Origin: Bacteroidota bacterium
GTDB lineage: Bacteria > Bacteroidota > Bacteroidia > Bacteroidales > Paludibacteraceae
Assembly: GCA_023391625.1 (NCBI GenBank)
Contig: JAEWAN010000034.1
Coordinates: forward strand, 620,001-684,000
Direction: 5' to 3'
DNA length: 64,000 bases
Position numbers and translations under genes: made by a program. The stretch's first letter is position 1, and every line of letters starts with the position of its first letter. Below are positions 45,697 to 55,907 of the stretch, one piece after another. The notes under the pieces are model-generated. The model made no database searches, was not told the origin of the DNA, and worked only from the letters and a program-made list of their open reading frames with translations.

Positions 45697-45704
45697 CAAA
45701 TATA
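45697..45704 (-). promoter_or_regulatory. -7 box of the lectin-like T9SS gene
   Basis: TATATTTG on the minus strand, about 104 bp upstream of the GTG at 45593. Confidence 0.55.
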
Positions 45705-45770
45705 TAAATTATTTTTCGGTAAAAATAAAAAAAACATGATTTTAATAAACCCGGATAAACATGGCATATA

Positions 45771-45808
45771 ATAAGTGAGGCCGGAATTTCCATTCCGGCC
45801 TCACTTAT
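45771..45808 (-). terminator. 17-bp stem-loop terminator after sprA
   Basis: ATAAGTGAGGCCGGAAT (45771-45787) and its perfect complement (45792-45808) with loop TTCC, beginning 28 bp after the sprA stop. Confidence 0.88.
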
Positions 45809-45836
45809 TTATGTATTAACAAAACTACAATAATGC

Positions 45837-48800
45837 TTAACGGGTCAACATAAATTTAATACCCAGTCCAAAGTTTGTTGTAGTAACCGGGAATGATGTT
45901 GATATCAATGGATTAGTAGCCTGATGGTCAAAGAATGCCTGGAGGTTTACTTTTGCACTAAATACATAATCCGCCATTATCTTTATTGCAAATACTTTGT
46001 TTCCGCTTGTCGCCTGCGTTACATTATCATCAATCCTGCGTAACAACATTTTGTTATCTTTCAAAGACAAGTCCACATTCAGTTTCAAGTCATTCTTCAC
46101 TTTCTTCTGCTTATCTGATTTCACACGTAATATAATATCAAAATCTTTTAGCGTATAACCTACTCCCACCACAAACTCGTCTGTGCTGCCGTCAATCAAC
46201 TGAGTACTTACCAGATTTAACGACAGGTTACGCTGCTTGCGATATTCAAACTTTGTCGTCATGCTGTTCTTCATCGTGATATTAATACCGATAAGCGGGC
46301 TAAACTGTTCTGTAAGCGACACGCTTGGAATATCATACAACAAAGAAGGAACCGGATTATCATTGGTTGTATTCTGAACATAACCAAACATATCGCTACC
46401 CTCCATCGGGACAAAAGATGAATAAGAAGAATAAGAATCCACACTATACTTACAAATATAAGCATGGGTCAAACTTACACTACGGAAATTATTAGCAACC
46501 CATGGAATACGTGTCAAGCCATCGTATGTAACACGCCAGTTAGGCAATATACTGGCAAGTGAGAGGAACGGGCTTGTTCCTATTTTATTTATATCCCGTC
46601 CGGTATATGCCGCCAGGAAAGCCGGAATAAGTACTTCCGGAGAGTTTTCATAGAATGCTCCGTTTTCTTCACCATAATTTTGCCCGGCATAGTCACTTCC
46701 GCTGATAAAACCTTGATCCGGATAACGGGTTCCTCGGTACTGACCGTTCAGACGTCTGGCCATTGTACTACGGTTAGACTTAAATTGCTCGAAAGTTTCC
46801 GAACTGTAATTACTTTCCAATGAACCGATCCGTTTAAAAGCGCTTCCGATAGCCACCTGTGTTATACTGTAACTTCCGCTATAAATAGGCACTCCATCCA
46901 CACGATATTGAACAGAACGTCCGGTAGATGATATTTCCTTAGCATTCAGTTCTATTTTAAAGCCGGCAAAAGGTTCCAGAGAAGCTTTTAAATCAAGATC
47001 CGTATTCTTTGCAAAGACAGCAGGGTCTCCAATTGAATCTCTGGTAAGCCAGCCTCTCCCCGCCATATCATCAATAACCTTATCTTCATTAAAGAAACCG
47101 AAAGCAAATCCTACACCGGGAGCATAAACATTGTTCACCCGTTCTTGCCCCATAAAAGTAGGCGAAGGCATAAAACCCGGGAGCAAAAGGCTGTTAGACT
47201 CACGGTAACTGAACGAAACGCTACGTACCAACATCAATGTTCTGGCTGTAAAATCAACTAATTGCATTCCGAAATTAGCAGATTTATTCGGATCTATCGT
47301 ACTGATGGCCAATCCTACATTTTCCATATCATCCGGAGCTATCAGTTCAACAGAACTTCTGGTTCTCTTTCCTAAACGGAGTTTCACCTTTTTGCCTAAA
47401 CTATCCGTAGCAAACACCTGAATACTCTCACTTCCCAACTGGTGATTCACTTTTAATGCTTCACCTTTTTTCAGATTAACCGTCTGCGAAAAGCTTTTCG
47501 GCTGAAATTTCACCGCCGATTTTTTCTGACTTGATTTTGTATTCAGTTTTTTCAGGTATTTACTCTTATTATACAACTGCTCAAAGTTAAACCTACCGTT
47601 AACCGTTATCGTATTCATCGTATTAACGATATTCCCCAACTCCACACCTTCCACTTCAGCCGTACGGTTCCAGTTATAATTACCATTATAAGAAGCATTC
47701 AAAGAAGTCCAGTCCAGAAACGGCAATTTATTAATCGGAACATTCCAGGAAGCGGTAAAAGTCTGCTGATAAGTATAAGGCTCTCCCAATTTACGGATAC
47801 TTGCCCACACTGTATCCCTCCAGGCTTCGTAATACTCTTTTCCTATTTCCGGCGTATAATAAGATTCAAGCACACTGGCATTGGTAGCCGCCTGTAAATT
47901 CAACGATATGCCCTTACTCAGATTATAACCGATATTAAACTGACGAGTCCACATAAAGTCTTTACTGAACGTTAGATCCACAGGTGCATCCGTAGAACCG
48001 GATACATTGAAATCCCGAAGTTTTATTTGGGAAAACTGTCTCACCATGCTTGTATTAAAACTCATGGTGGTAGGCAAATAATAAAAGTTGAAATCCTTTA
48101 TTATTCTAAAAGCCGGCTTATCCAAAGCCTTCACATTTTTAAACGGTTCTACCGGTTCGCTGTTAAATGAATAACTATAATCAAGCGCCAGTTTCTGTTC
48201 TTTTACATAATCCTTCTCTATATCAGGGCTGTGTTCATTACGTTCATTATGAGCAAACGTTATACTCAGGTTAGCAGGGTCGTAAAACTGCGGTTTCTTA
48301 CTCTTTATATTTACACGCGCATTCGATATGTTGAAACTTTTGCTGGTGCTTACAGTCCGGGACACTTCTTTCAAAGAGTCTTTTTCTTCCTTGGTAGAAA
48401 GGTTGCTTAATGATTCCGAGAACAAAATATCTTCATCCATAGGATCATACTTCGGCGACAACGTTTCATTGGTATAAGAAAAATAAGTTGGTATCTGTAA
48501 CTTAGCCTTTTCAGGTAAGAAACGTCCTACATCCAGTGATGTAGAGAAACTTATCTGATACAAATCATCCATCCGACGATCCAACACATTACTTTCAATA
48601 GAACCGAATCCTGCCGACTCTGTACGCCCAGCCACATTAATAGTGGCAATATCGGATAAAGCAACAGCCACATCGGCCATGGCAGCCCAACCGCCACCTT
48701 CATCAAACTCCGTCATTCTTAACTCATTCACCCAAATTTCCCCTGTCTTAGCTGCACTACTACGGTTACGTACCCCGATCATAATATTTTTAACCTCAGA

Positions 48801-51800
48801 TAAAGTAGGATTCCCCACTACGGTAATCCGGTTGTTGGGTTTATCCGTATCCCAGGTATAATAAGGAGTTATATTGTTTACAGTAGAGCCGGGCATCTGT
48901 TTCGCCTTATTACGGGCTAACTTAGCCTTAGTCAATTCACTAAATGGGAAATCAAACATGTTATCCTTCGGCCACACTTTAAGACGTCCTTCGTCATCAC
49001 TGGAATACATTCCTGCCGGGGTCAGTACCAAAGGAATTTCATACTCATAATAGTTAGAAGTCATATCCGTACCTAAACGTACGAAACAGCTAAGTTCCTG
49101 ATTGGCCAAAGGCAATTCACCCACCATTTCTTCCGCATGTACAAACATTTGTAACCGTTTATACTGGCGCATATCATAGGAAGTCCGTTTGTACACACCA
49201 CGGGCATCGTTAGGAGCCAGGTTATTTACCCTTAACACCAAAGCCTGTTCATTCTGAGGTATCAGCTGCATCTGCCCCGGTGTAGTCTGGCGACTAACTC
49301 CCGGAGGGAGCACATAGTTTACCGGAGTTTTACTTCCGTTTTCTTCTATATTCACGGACTGGACATCCAACTGTCCATCCGTAATAGGCTGCTGATTTAC
49401 CTGGTGCAAAGGTTTAGTATACGTTCTCCAGTCGCCACGCACCAAATCCAACGTTGCAAAACGCAAATGAATTTCCTCTTCAAAATCCGTAAGGAACATA
49501 CGGACAAAACGAATCGACTTAAAGTTACGTATTCCCCCAATGGTATCCGTAGCATCTACCAGTGGAATTTTATATTGATACCACCTCACCCTTTCCGTAG
49601 TTCCATTAGGCAAATCAACATCCTTTTCCACAATTTCGGTGATATAGTTAGTACCAAGTTCCATGCTGTCCCTCCGGATAGGAATACGGTATTCATAAAA
49701 CTTTTCATACTCATTCAAAGTATTATCTCCGTTTATATCCTCTGTATCCGGCTGGCGGGTAGAATTGGTGGCATAAGTGGCATCAGACTCTGAAGCATCG
49801 TTAGAGTTGCCTTCCGTACCGTTATAATACTTATAACGCCTTAAAATATCAAATTCCTGTTGGTCATAATCAGAACCCCGGTAATGGTGGAAATTATCCC
49901 CTCCCGGGTCCATTAACGGAGAGTTCGGATTATTGCGCATTATCGCCTTGGTCGATTCGGATATGGTTTTCTCCAATTTTTCAATGTATTCCTTATAAAC
50001 ACCGAAATTGAATTCCTGCTCTGTTTTCAAACCGTTTAATCCCACATCCTGATTAGTACGGGCTGCCGGGTCATTGCTAAATCCACTGACTGTTGACTGT
50101 ATCTTCGGTACATATCCCCATAAAGTAGAATCATTATTCGCTGCGTTACCATTAGGATCCAGTCCTTGTTCAAAAAATTTCTTTCCGTCTTTCAATACAT
50201 CTTCACTGATATCACCCAGGTTAAAATACAAACTACCCCCCTCATGAGTACCTTCCTCATCGTTGATAAACGGATCCATCATCCAGAATTCTATATATTC
50301 GATATTGGAATTTTCAAAGTCCGGGTTATCTATTTTACGCATAATTCCCCCCCAGCGTTTGTCCGGATTCTGTAAAGTACCGTCCCCATTCATATGGTCC
50401 GTATCAAGGTTGTACGGCCCGCGTTCCTGTGGGTAAAAAGAAAGGTTCATTACCGTCAGATTGTTTGACTGGGTGGTAGGTACCTTCCTATTAGGATAAA
50501 TCTCCGAAATATCGACATTACGGGTCAGATGATTGGAACGTAAATCCGGATTTGTCCGTAAATTAGCCGGAGCATTCTTAGAGTTACTATTCAAAATCGG
50601 GTCTACGAAATACCATGCCAGCAACGCCCTGTTTTCACCATACTGTATGCTATCGGAAGCTGCATCGCTTGCAAAACGGGACGATGGCGTACTGGACAGT
50701 TTCCAGTAATACGGATGATGTATGTCAATAGTCGTTTTAGTCGCATCAAAGTCGTCAATGTACGCATAACCACTTTCCCCGATATCCTTGGAATGTCCCG
50801 GCACGAGTTGTGCAAACTCTGCGTTTACGGCAAAAGAAGAAGGCTGAGTAGCGTTGACAAAAGGAAGTTTATCCAGCATATTGGTCAACCACTGCGATTC
50901 TCCCCTCCATGAAGTATTCAATCCCCAGATTGTATTGGATATAGGTTCGCTTCCGGTGTTTACTTTTGTCGTCAACGGAGTTTCAGACAAGTGCATGATA
51001 GTACCTCCTAAGGTAAAATTCTTACTGAATTCATATTCAACATGTGTACCCAGCAAGGTTTTACGCTGCATACTATACAAAGCCTGATTTTCCAGCTTTA
51101 CATCAATATTCGTATTTGATTCAAGCAGGGACTGGTCAAGTATAGTAACAGTACCCATCATGTAATCTACCGTATAATCCACGTTTTCAACCAATGTACG
51201 TCCACCGGCAGTAACCGTAACGGAACCACGCGGTACGTTCATAGCATTCAAACGGATTTCTTTTCCTGACGAAGCCTTGTACTCCCCTATCAACTTAAAT
51301 TTATTCTTATCGCTATACTCCTGGGCTTCCACCAAAGTCATATCATACAATTCCTGATATACATATTTATTTGCAATCTGGTCGTTATTAATCACCTTTC
51401 GCAAATGGCTGCCAAACGGCTCCAACACCGGAAAGATGATACGCCCTGAGGACGAAAGCACGGTATATCCTTCCACGTAGTCAAAATATCCATCCGGAGC
51501 AGCTTGTTGTCTCTGATTCAAACGGTCCAGATTCATAACCCGCAGAAGAATTTGATTCTTAATAGCTCCCTCCGTCAGATAACGCATGTCCGTACCAACC
51601 GAATCATTGCGGTACACAATATCCAATTTAAAGTCTTCCTGCTGCAATTGTAACGTACCCAGGTAGTACACGTTTTTCATCATCAAATTCCACATTGGCA
51701 AACTTGTAATCTGGTTGGTACTTTTCAACATCTTAACAACCAACACATCAGAAGAACTTCCCGTTGTGGTTATAACGTCTTCCACTACTTCCGTCGAGGT

Positions 51801-53273
51801 TGAAGTGGAATCAGAAGAAGAAGTATTGGTACGTGACAATTCACCTACCGTATAGGTTTTACCCATATATGTATAAGTAAAGGCAACCCCTAAAACCTCA
51901 TCCGGATTCAATGCCGTTCTCAATGACAATATCCCTAAAGCTTCGTTATAAGTATATTCCGAAGTATCCAAAAGCCGTGCACTTTCTATTTTTTCATAAT
52001 CTTCGCCACCTTTCATATTTGGAAAGGACGCACTCAACACCTGGTTGGTTTGCTGAATATCCCTAATTCCTCCAAGAGAAATAACCCGTTTATATAAATC
52101 ATTGGATCTGTTGTCCGGCAATTTTCCACTAACGGGAGAAGATTTAATACCATTCTGCCAAATGGAATCAACCTCCGCCAAGTCCATAAAAGCTATAATA
52201 TTACGGGAATTATCATACTTTCCCCGTTTATTGGTAACCCAAACTTCCAACTTATCTATTTTCACCCCGGAAGCAACGTATGGTAGTTTGCTCATAGCAG
52301 TTTCAAAATTATCCCGGAAATAATGAGCCAGGAAGAAATGCCTGTTCTCATCGTAAGCATCAATACCGATTTCAAAATCAGTAGTTTGCGAACCTCCTTT
52401 TGAACTCACCGTTTGAGACTCTGACTGTTGCTGGGACACTATGGCAGAAACTTTAAGCTTTCCAAATTTCAAATCGGACTTAATACCGAACAAAGCAGAG
52501 CTACCTGCTATCAACGAGCTGTTTAGCTGCATGCTTACATTTCCTATTTCCAGATTTTGTATAATATCATCTTCCTCTCCTTTAAAGCCCAATTTAACCA
52601 TTTTTTGGTCAAAGCTGAAAGAAGACTCGGTATTATAATTCATATTAAAATTAACACGGGTTCCCACCTTCGCATTAACATTTAACTGAATTTTCTGGTC
52701 AAAATTAGGAGTGGTGTTTTTCCGCAAACGTTCGCTCACAGAAGGATTGTCTATTTTATTATGGCGAATACCGAAAGTAAGTTCAGCCGACCCTTGGGTT
52801 TTAATCTGTACCCCACCCGGACCAAATATTTTATCAGCCGGGCCAATGTCAAACTTCATATCGGTAATGGAGAATTTCTTTTCATTATCCCCCTCTTCCG
52901 TTTGTCCTTTTTCACGCCAATAACGGTTCATAGCCTGCTTTTCAGAGAAGTCATAATACTCCTGCTCGGTCATCATATATGGCGTGGAAATCTCAGTATC
53001 TCCCACATAAGTACGAAGGAAGTAAAGCCCGCTCACCGGATCATAATCCACCACAGAGCGGACATTATCCGGATTCGGCGCATCCATGGGGTATGTTTTA
53101 TTCAAGTCTTCATACGTGTCCTGCCCATAACTACTAACAGACGGACGTGAGGCTGTATCAGAAGACTGTCCGGTAGCTGTAGGAGCAATGGAAAGGTTTT
53201 CCGTAGTCTGGGCTGAAACAGAAGACAGAAAAATAACTGTAAGTATATGGAGTATAAGAGTTCTTTTCGGCAT
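45837..53273 (-). CDS. sprA: T9SS outer-membrane translocon SprA/Sov
   Basis: 2478 residues with a signal peptide, the very large size typical of SprA. Recognisable parts are the N-terminal SVVDYDPVSGLYFLRTYVGD and TPYMMTEQEYYDFSEKQAMNRYW, ELTFGIRHNKIDNPSVSERLRKN, INLNVNAKVGTR-like strands, two SprA_N-type domains, DLDTDHMNGDGTLQNPDKRWGGIMRKI, SSAAKTGEIWVNELRMTEFDEGGGWAA and a final barrel strand NFGLGIKFMLTR. SprA forms the 36-strand outer-membrane channel through which T9SS cargo passes. It lies 93 bp after ruvA, a gene order widely kept in Bacteroidota, and probably shares its promoter. The cargo genes in this window (2733, 6056, 21109, 38532, 43920) depend on it. Confidence 0.96.
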   Translation of the reverse strand: MPKRTLILHILTVIFLSSVSAQTTENLSIAPTATGQSSDTASRPSVSSYGQDTYEDLNKTYPMDAPNPDNVRSVVDYDPVSGLYFLRTYVGDTEISTPYMMTEQEYYDFSEKQAMNRYWREKGQTEEGDNEKKFSITDMKFDIGPADKIFGPGGVQIKTQGSAELTFGIRHNKIDNPSVSERLRKNTTPNFDQKIQLNVNAKVGTRVNFNMNYNTESSFSFDQKMVKLGFKGEEDDIIQNLEIGNVSMQLNSSLIAGSSALFGIKSDLKFGKLKVSAIVSQQQSESQTVSSKGGSQTTDFEIGIDAYDENRHFFLAHYFRDNFETAMSKLPYVASGVKIDKLEVWVTNKRGKYDNSRNIIAFMDLAEVDSIWQNGIKSSPVSGKLPDNRSNDLYKRVISLGGIRDIQQTNQVLSASFPNMKGGEDYEKIESARLLDTSEYTYNEALGILSLRTALNPDEVLGVAFTYTYMGKTYTVGELSRTNTSSSDSTSTSTEVVEDVITTTGSSSDVLVVKMLKSTNQITSLPMWNLMMKNVYYLGTLQLQQEDFKLDIVYRNDSVGTDMRYLTEGAIKNQILLRVMNLDRLNQRQQAAPDGYFDYVEGYTVLSSSGRIIFPVLEPFGSHLRKVINNDQIANKYVYQELYDMTLVEAQEYSDKNKFKLIGEYKASSGKEIRLNAMNVPRGSVTVTAGGRTLVENVDYTVDYMMGTVTILDQSLLESNTNIDVKLENQALYSMQRKTLLGTHVEYEFSKNFTLGGTIMHLSETPLTTKVNTGSEPISNTIWGLNTSWRGESQWLTNMLDKLPFVNATQPSSFAVNAEFAQLVPGHSKDIGESGYAYIDDFDATKTTIDIHHPYYWKLSSTPSSRFASDAASDSIQYGENRALLAWYFVDPILNSNSKNAPANLRTNPDLRSNHLTRNVDISEIYPNRKVPTTQSNNLTVMNLSFYPQERGPYNLDTDHMNGDGTLQNPDKRWGGIMRKIDNPDFENSNIEYIEFWMMDPFINDEEGTHEGGSLYFNLGDISEDVLKDGKKFFEQGLDPNGNAANNDSTLWGYVPKIQSTVSGFSNDPAARTNQDVGLNGLKTEQEFNFGVYKEYIEKLEKTISESTKAIMRNNPNSPLMDPGGDNFHHYRGSDYDQQEFDILRRYKYYNGTEGNSNDASESDATYATNSTRQPDTEDINGDNTLNEYEKFYEYRIPIRRDSMELGTNYITEIVEKDVDLPNGTTERVRWYQYKIPLVDATDTIGGIRNFKSIRFVRMFLTDFEEEIHLRFATLDLVRGDWRTYTKPLHQVNQQPITDGQLDVQSVNIEENGSKTPVNYVLPPGVSRQTTPGQMQLIPQNEQALVLRVNNLAPNDARGVYKRTSYDMRQYKRLQMFVHAEEMVGELPLANQELSCFVRLGTDMTSNYYEYEIPLVLTPAGMYSSDDEGRLKVWPKDNMFDFPFSELTKAKLARNKAKQMPGSTVNNITPYYTWDTDKPNNRITVVGNPTLSEVKNIMIGVRNRSSAAKTGEIWVNELRMTEFDEGGGWAAMADVAVALSDIATINVAGRTESAGFGSIESNVLDRRMDDLYQISFSTSLDVGRFLPEKAKLQIPTYFSYTNETLSPKYDPMDEDILFSESLSNLSTKEEKDSLKEVSRTVSTSKSFNISNARVNIKSKKPQFYDPANLSITFAHNERNEHSPDIEKDYVKEQKLALDYSYSFNSEPVEPFKNVKALDKPAFRIIKDFNFYYLPTTMSFNTSMVRQFSQIKLRDFNVSGSTDAPVDLTFSKDFMWTRQFNIGYNLSKGISLNLQAATNASVLESYYTPEIGKEYYEAWRDTVWASIRKLGEPYTYQQTFTASWNVPINKLPFLDWTSLNASYNGNYNWNRTAEVEGVELGNIVNTMNTITVNGRFNFEQLYNKSKYLKKLNTKSSQKKSAVKFQPKSFSQTVNLKKGEALKVNHQLGSESIQVFATDSLGKKVKLRLGKRTRSSVELIAPDDMENVGLAISTIDPNKSANFGMQLVDFTARTLMLVRSVSFSYRESNSLLLPGFMPSPTFMGQERVNNVYAPGVGFAFGFFNEDKVIDDMAGRGWLTRDSIGDPAVFAKNTDLDLKASLEPFAGFKIELNAKEISSTGRSVQYRVDGVPIYSGSYSITQVAIGSAFKRIGSLESNYSSETFEQFKSNRSTMARRLNGQYRGTRYPDQGFISGSDYAGQNYGEENGAFYENSPEVLIPAFLAAYTGRDINKIGTSPFLSLASILPNWRVTYDGLTRIPWVANNFRSVSLTHAYICKYSVDSYSSYSSFVPMEGSDMFGYVQNTTNDNPVPSLLYDIPSVSLTEQFSPLIGINITMKNSMTTKFEYRKQRNLSLNLVSTQLIDGSTDEFVVGVGYTLKDFDIILRVKSDKQKKVKNDLKLNVDLSLKDNKMLLRRIDDNVTQATSGNKVFAIKIMADYVFSAKVNLQAFFDHQATNPLISTSFPVTTTNFGLGIKFMLTR

Positions 53274-53366
53274 GCAAATAATAAATTCCTAATTCATAAC
53301 GCAGAAATAATAAAATTTGTATTAAATCAATCCATTATTTCCCTGATTTGCTTTATGAATGCCCCA

Positions 53367-53957
53367 TTACAACATTTTAAGTGCTAACTTTATTAAATAC
53401 TCTACCTGTATAGAAGGTTGTTCCTTTAGTATTTTATCGACCACCTTCTGCGATGCTGCTGCTGAAAATCCTAACATGACAAGTGCCGCTACCGCCTCTT
53501 CTTTCACCGGAGTAGTTTCCTGTAATCCAGCAATTGGAACATCTGTCATACCGGCCAGCTTAGTTACCTTGTCCTTCAAATCCACTATAATACGCTGGGC
53601 CGTTTTGCTGCCAATACCTTTAATGGCATTCAAAGCTGTAACATTACCGGAAGCTATCATTTCCTGAATCTCCCCGACCGAATAAGAGGACATAATCATA
53701 CGGGCAGTATTAGCACCTATGCCGGAAACAGAAATTAATAATAAGAATAACTGACGCTCATTCTGGGTAAGAAAGCCATACAATACATGAGCATCTTCAC
53801 GTATGGCTTCATATACATATAATTTTGTTGAAGTCTGCTGCTGAAGAGAAGAATAAGTAGGTAAAGTTATATTTATACCATATCCGACTCCTCCAGTATC
53901 AATTACGGCATAAGTCGGATTTAATTCCGCCAATTCTCCTTTTATATAGTCTATCAT
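53367..53957 (-). CDS. ruvA: Holliday junction branch-migration subunit RuvA
   Basis: 196 residues. Start MIDYIKGELAELNPTYAVIDTGGVGYGINI is the OB-fold domain I. The helix-hairpin-helix domain II has LLLISVSGIGANTARMIMSS and LNAIKGIGSKTAQRIIVDLKDK. Domain III (KEEAVAALVMLGFSAAASQKVVDKIL) completes the protein. It binds four-way junctions and loads RuvB. Promoter box at 53984-53991; sprA follows in the same direction. Confidence 0.97.
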   Translation of the reverse strand: MIDYIKGELAELNPTYAVIDTGGVGYGINITLPTYSSLQQQTSTKLYVYEAIREDAHVLYGFLTQNERQLFLLLISVSGIGANTARMIMSSYSVGEIQEMIASGNVTALNAIKGIGSKTAQRIIVDLKDKVTKLAGMTDVPIAGLQETTPVKEEAVAALVMLGFSAAASQKVVDKILKEQPSIQVEYLIKLALKML

Positions 53958-53983
53958 TTTAAAATATCTAAAAAATCAATTTG

Positions 53984-53991
53984 CAAATATA
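53984..53991 (-). promoter_or_regulatory. -7 box of ruvA-sprA
   Basis: TATATTTG on the minus strand, 27 bp upstream of the ruvA ATG. Confidence 0.65.
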
Positions 53992-54220
53992 CGGATTATT
54001 CTCACATCCTACCGATTTATAAGCCAATACGGAAGCTGTTACAATAAACATTTTAACGCTGATATTTCAGAAAAAGTACACGCAAAGAAATAAATATTTT
54101 TATTCTATAGAAAGGTATCGGAATAACATGCTTTATAACCAAACCTATTATACCAGATCACTCATATGGATGTATAACGAAGAACAAGATATATTTATTT
54201 TATTTTCAGGATTATAAATA

Positions 54221-54883
54221 TCACACATGAATATATTCTTCATGCAACAAATTCATATTTGCATATTTATACAATAATTCCTTAGCAAAATGAACGGCTT
54301 CTTCCAAACCTGCACGACCACTGTAAGCATTTACTATCATCAGCAAACGGGACGTAGTATCACCGATTTTAGTTCTTTCTTCATCACTGGTAGGAGTGCC
54401 TATTCCTCCTTGCCCATCCCGGTACACAGGTAAACAGTCTATATTCAGCATACCTCTACCAATCGCTTCAAAAGGTTCATCCTGTTTTCCTACCCCTAAT
54501 TCCAGATTTCCCTGAATTTTGTCTGCGTCAAAACCTCCAATAGAAAATCCGCTACGGATAGAGACCAAATTAATAATATCAACTACTGTATTAATTTGAT
54601 ATAAAGGAAGTCCACGGACTATTCGCCGGGTAAGGGCTTCTGCCGATGGACGGTAACGGTTAGGATCTTTACCTAATGTTTTATACGCCAGGCGTGTTGC
54701 TGCTATTTCCGGACGTTTATTTATTTCATCCAACTTATAAGATGAAACAACACTCCTGCTTTCTTCCGATATTTCTTTCCATAAATCCTCATTATTCAAA
54801 CTATTAACAACTTCACACTCCAGCACGCCAACGACTAAATCCGGACATGCATTTTTTATTAAGTCAGAGAATATTATTTTCAT
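54221..54883 (-). CDS. Free-standing B3/B4 (PheT-type) tRNA-editing domain protein
   Basis: 220 residues from the ATG at 54883 (MKIIFSDLIKNACP); the ATG at 54910 would add nine residues that fit the family less well. Motifs: VGVLECEVVN, RPEIAATRLAYKTLGKDPNRYRPS, EALTRRIVRGLPLYQINTVVDIINL, SIGGFDADKIQG and TTSRLLMIVNAYSG. These match the B3/B4 domain of phenylalanyl-tRNA synthetase beta chains, here as a stand-alone protein. Stand-alone members may clear mischarged tRNA or bind other substrates; the actual role is not known. Confidence 0.87.
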   Translation of the reverse strand: MKIIFSDLIKNACPDLVVGVLECEVVNSLNNEDLWKEISEESRSVVSSYKLDEINKRPEIAATRLAYKTLGKDPNRYRPSAEALTRRIVRGLPLYQINTVVDIINLVSIRSGFSIGGFDADKIQGNLELGVGKQDEPFEAIGRGMLNIDCLPVYRDGQGGIGTPTSDEERTKIGDTTSRLLMIVNAYSGRAGLEEAVHFAKELLYKYANMNLLHEEYIHV

Positions 54884-55105
54884 TGAGATAAATAAGCTTT
54901 CAATATTCAAATAAACACTATTCTATAAAAACATACACCGAAACAATTATTACAAACTGTACAGCTGAAACTACCCAAAAACGTTATTACTTCCCCCATC
55001 GTCTCTACTCAAATCCAATAAACGTTCTCAACAAAACTTACTCAAACCCGACGTTTCACGTTATCAATAACTTCCCGGCTAAACGCAATAAGCAACATCA
55101 AAAAA

Positions 55106-55516
55106 TTATCCTAATATAGTAGCAACTATACGCCGACTTCCTCCGTGATTGCGAAATTCACCCAGATAAATGCCCTGCCATATCCCTAAATTCAGTTTAT
55201 GTGCTGTAATAGGAATTGTCAATGCGACACCGGAAAGTGTGCTTTTGGCATGCGCCGGCATATCATCAGCTCCCTCAAGAGTATGTTCGTAATACGGTTC
55301 ACGTTCTTTCACCAAACGGTCAAAAATCCGTCCCATATCAGATTGTACATCCGGATCGGCATTCTCATTAATTGTCAACGCACATGAGGTATGTTTCACA
55401 AAAAGGTGCAATATCCCTTTTTCCGGCAACCCAGGTAAATTATTAACTATTTCTTCCGTTACCAAATGAAATCCCCGCGATTTAGGACGTAATGCAAATT
55501 CTACCTGAACAACCAT
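55106..55516 (-). CDS. YjbQ/UPF0047 family protein (secondary thiamine-phosphate synthase type)
   Basis: 136 residues, normal length. Motifs: PKSRGFHLVTEEIVNNLP, GILHLFVKHTSCALTINENADPDVQSDM, HAKSTLSGVALTIPI and GIWQGIYLGEFRNHGGSRRI. Conserved histidines (KHTS, HAKST, NHGG) are likely active-site residues. Some family members have weak thiamine-phosphate synthase activity, but the main role is unclear. It follows the DUF3037 gene by 7 bp and so belongs to the HipA-like kinase operon. Confidence 0.92.
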   Translation of the reverse strand: MVVQVEFALRPKSRGFHLVTEEIVNNLPGLPEKGILHLFVKHTSCALTINENADPDVQSDMGRIFDRLVKEREPYYEHTLEGADDMPAHAKSTLSGVALTIPITAHKLNLGIWQGIYLGEFRNHGGSRRIVATILG

Positions 55517-55523
55517 CGTTTTA

Positions 55524-55907
55524 TTATAATACTAATTCATGAAACAATTTTTCCACCGTCCCATCCAAATCATCAGAAAATCCTGTATGCGGGCGTGAAG
55601 TCTGAATACAGGAACTTTTTACAGCTGTCAACCATCTGAAACGTTCGGGAATATCAAACCCGGCTATACAACCTCCGTCTATATTTCCATCGGCTATCTT
55701 AAGATAAGACTGTAATGTTTTATCAATCATTTCCAAATCCAGGTCGCCCGAAAATATTCTCAATCTCTCTATATCCAAATGATATACCAAACGGATATAT
55801 TTTGCCCTTTTGGAAAATAATATAATCCCTACATTTATAAATTCCTCACGTTCCACCCTGGGCAACACACGGATCACAGCATACTCATATAAATATTTTT
55901 CTTGCAT
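55524..55907 (-). CDS. DUF3037 protein, partner of the HipA-like kinase
   Basis: 127 residues starting MQEKYLYEYAVIRVLPRVE. Conserved family segments are REEFINVGIILFSKRAKYI, GFDIPERFRWLTAVKSSCIQ and HELVL. No signal peptide or membrane segment. The first 23 bp overlap the end of the HipA-like kinase gene in another frame. The kinase-DUF3037 pair recurs in many bacteria, which suggests a functional unit, perhaps kinase plus regulator or target; no biochemical role is established to my knowledge. Confidence 0.88.
   Translation of the reverse strand: MQEKYLYEYAVIRVLPRVEREEFINVGIILFSKRAKYIRLVYHLDIERLRIFSGDLDLEMIDKTLQSYLKIADGNIDGGCIAGFDIPERFRWLTAVKSSCIQTSRPHTGFSDDLDGTVEKLFHELVL

Noticed and set aside
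55000..55055. Cluster of ACTCAA-type words resembling the glucan operator
   Set aside because: Spacing is irregular (about 14 bp and more), no TAnnTTTG box follows at 32-33 bp, and the neighbouring genes are unrelated.
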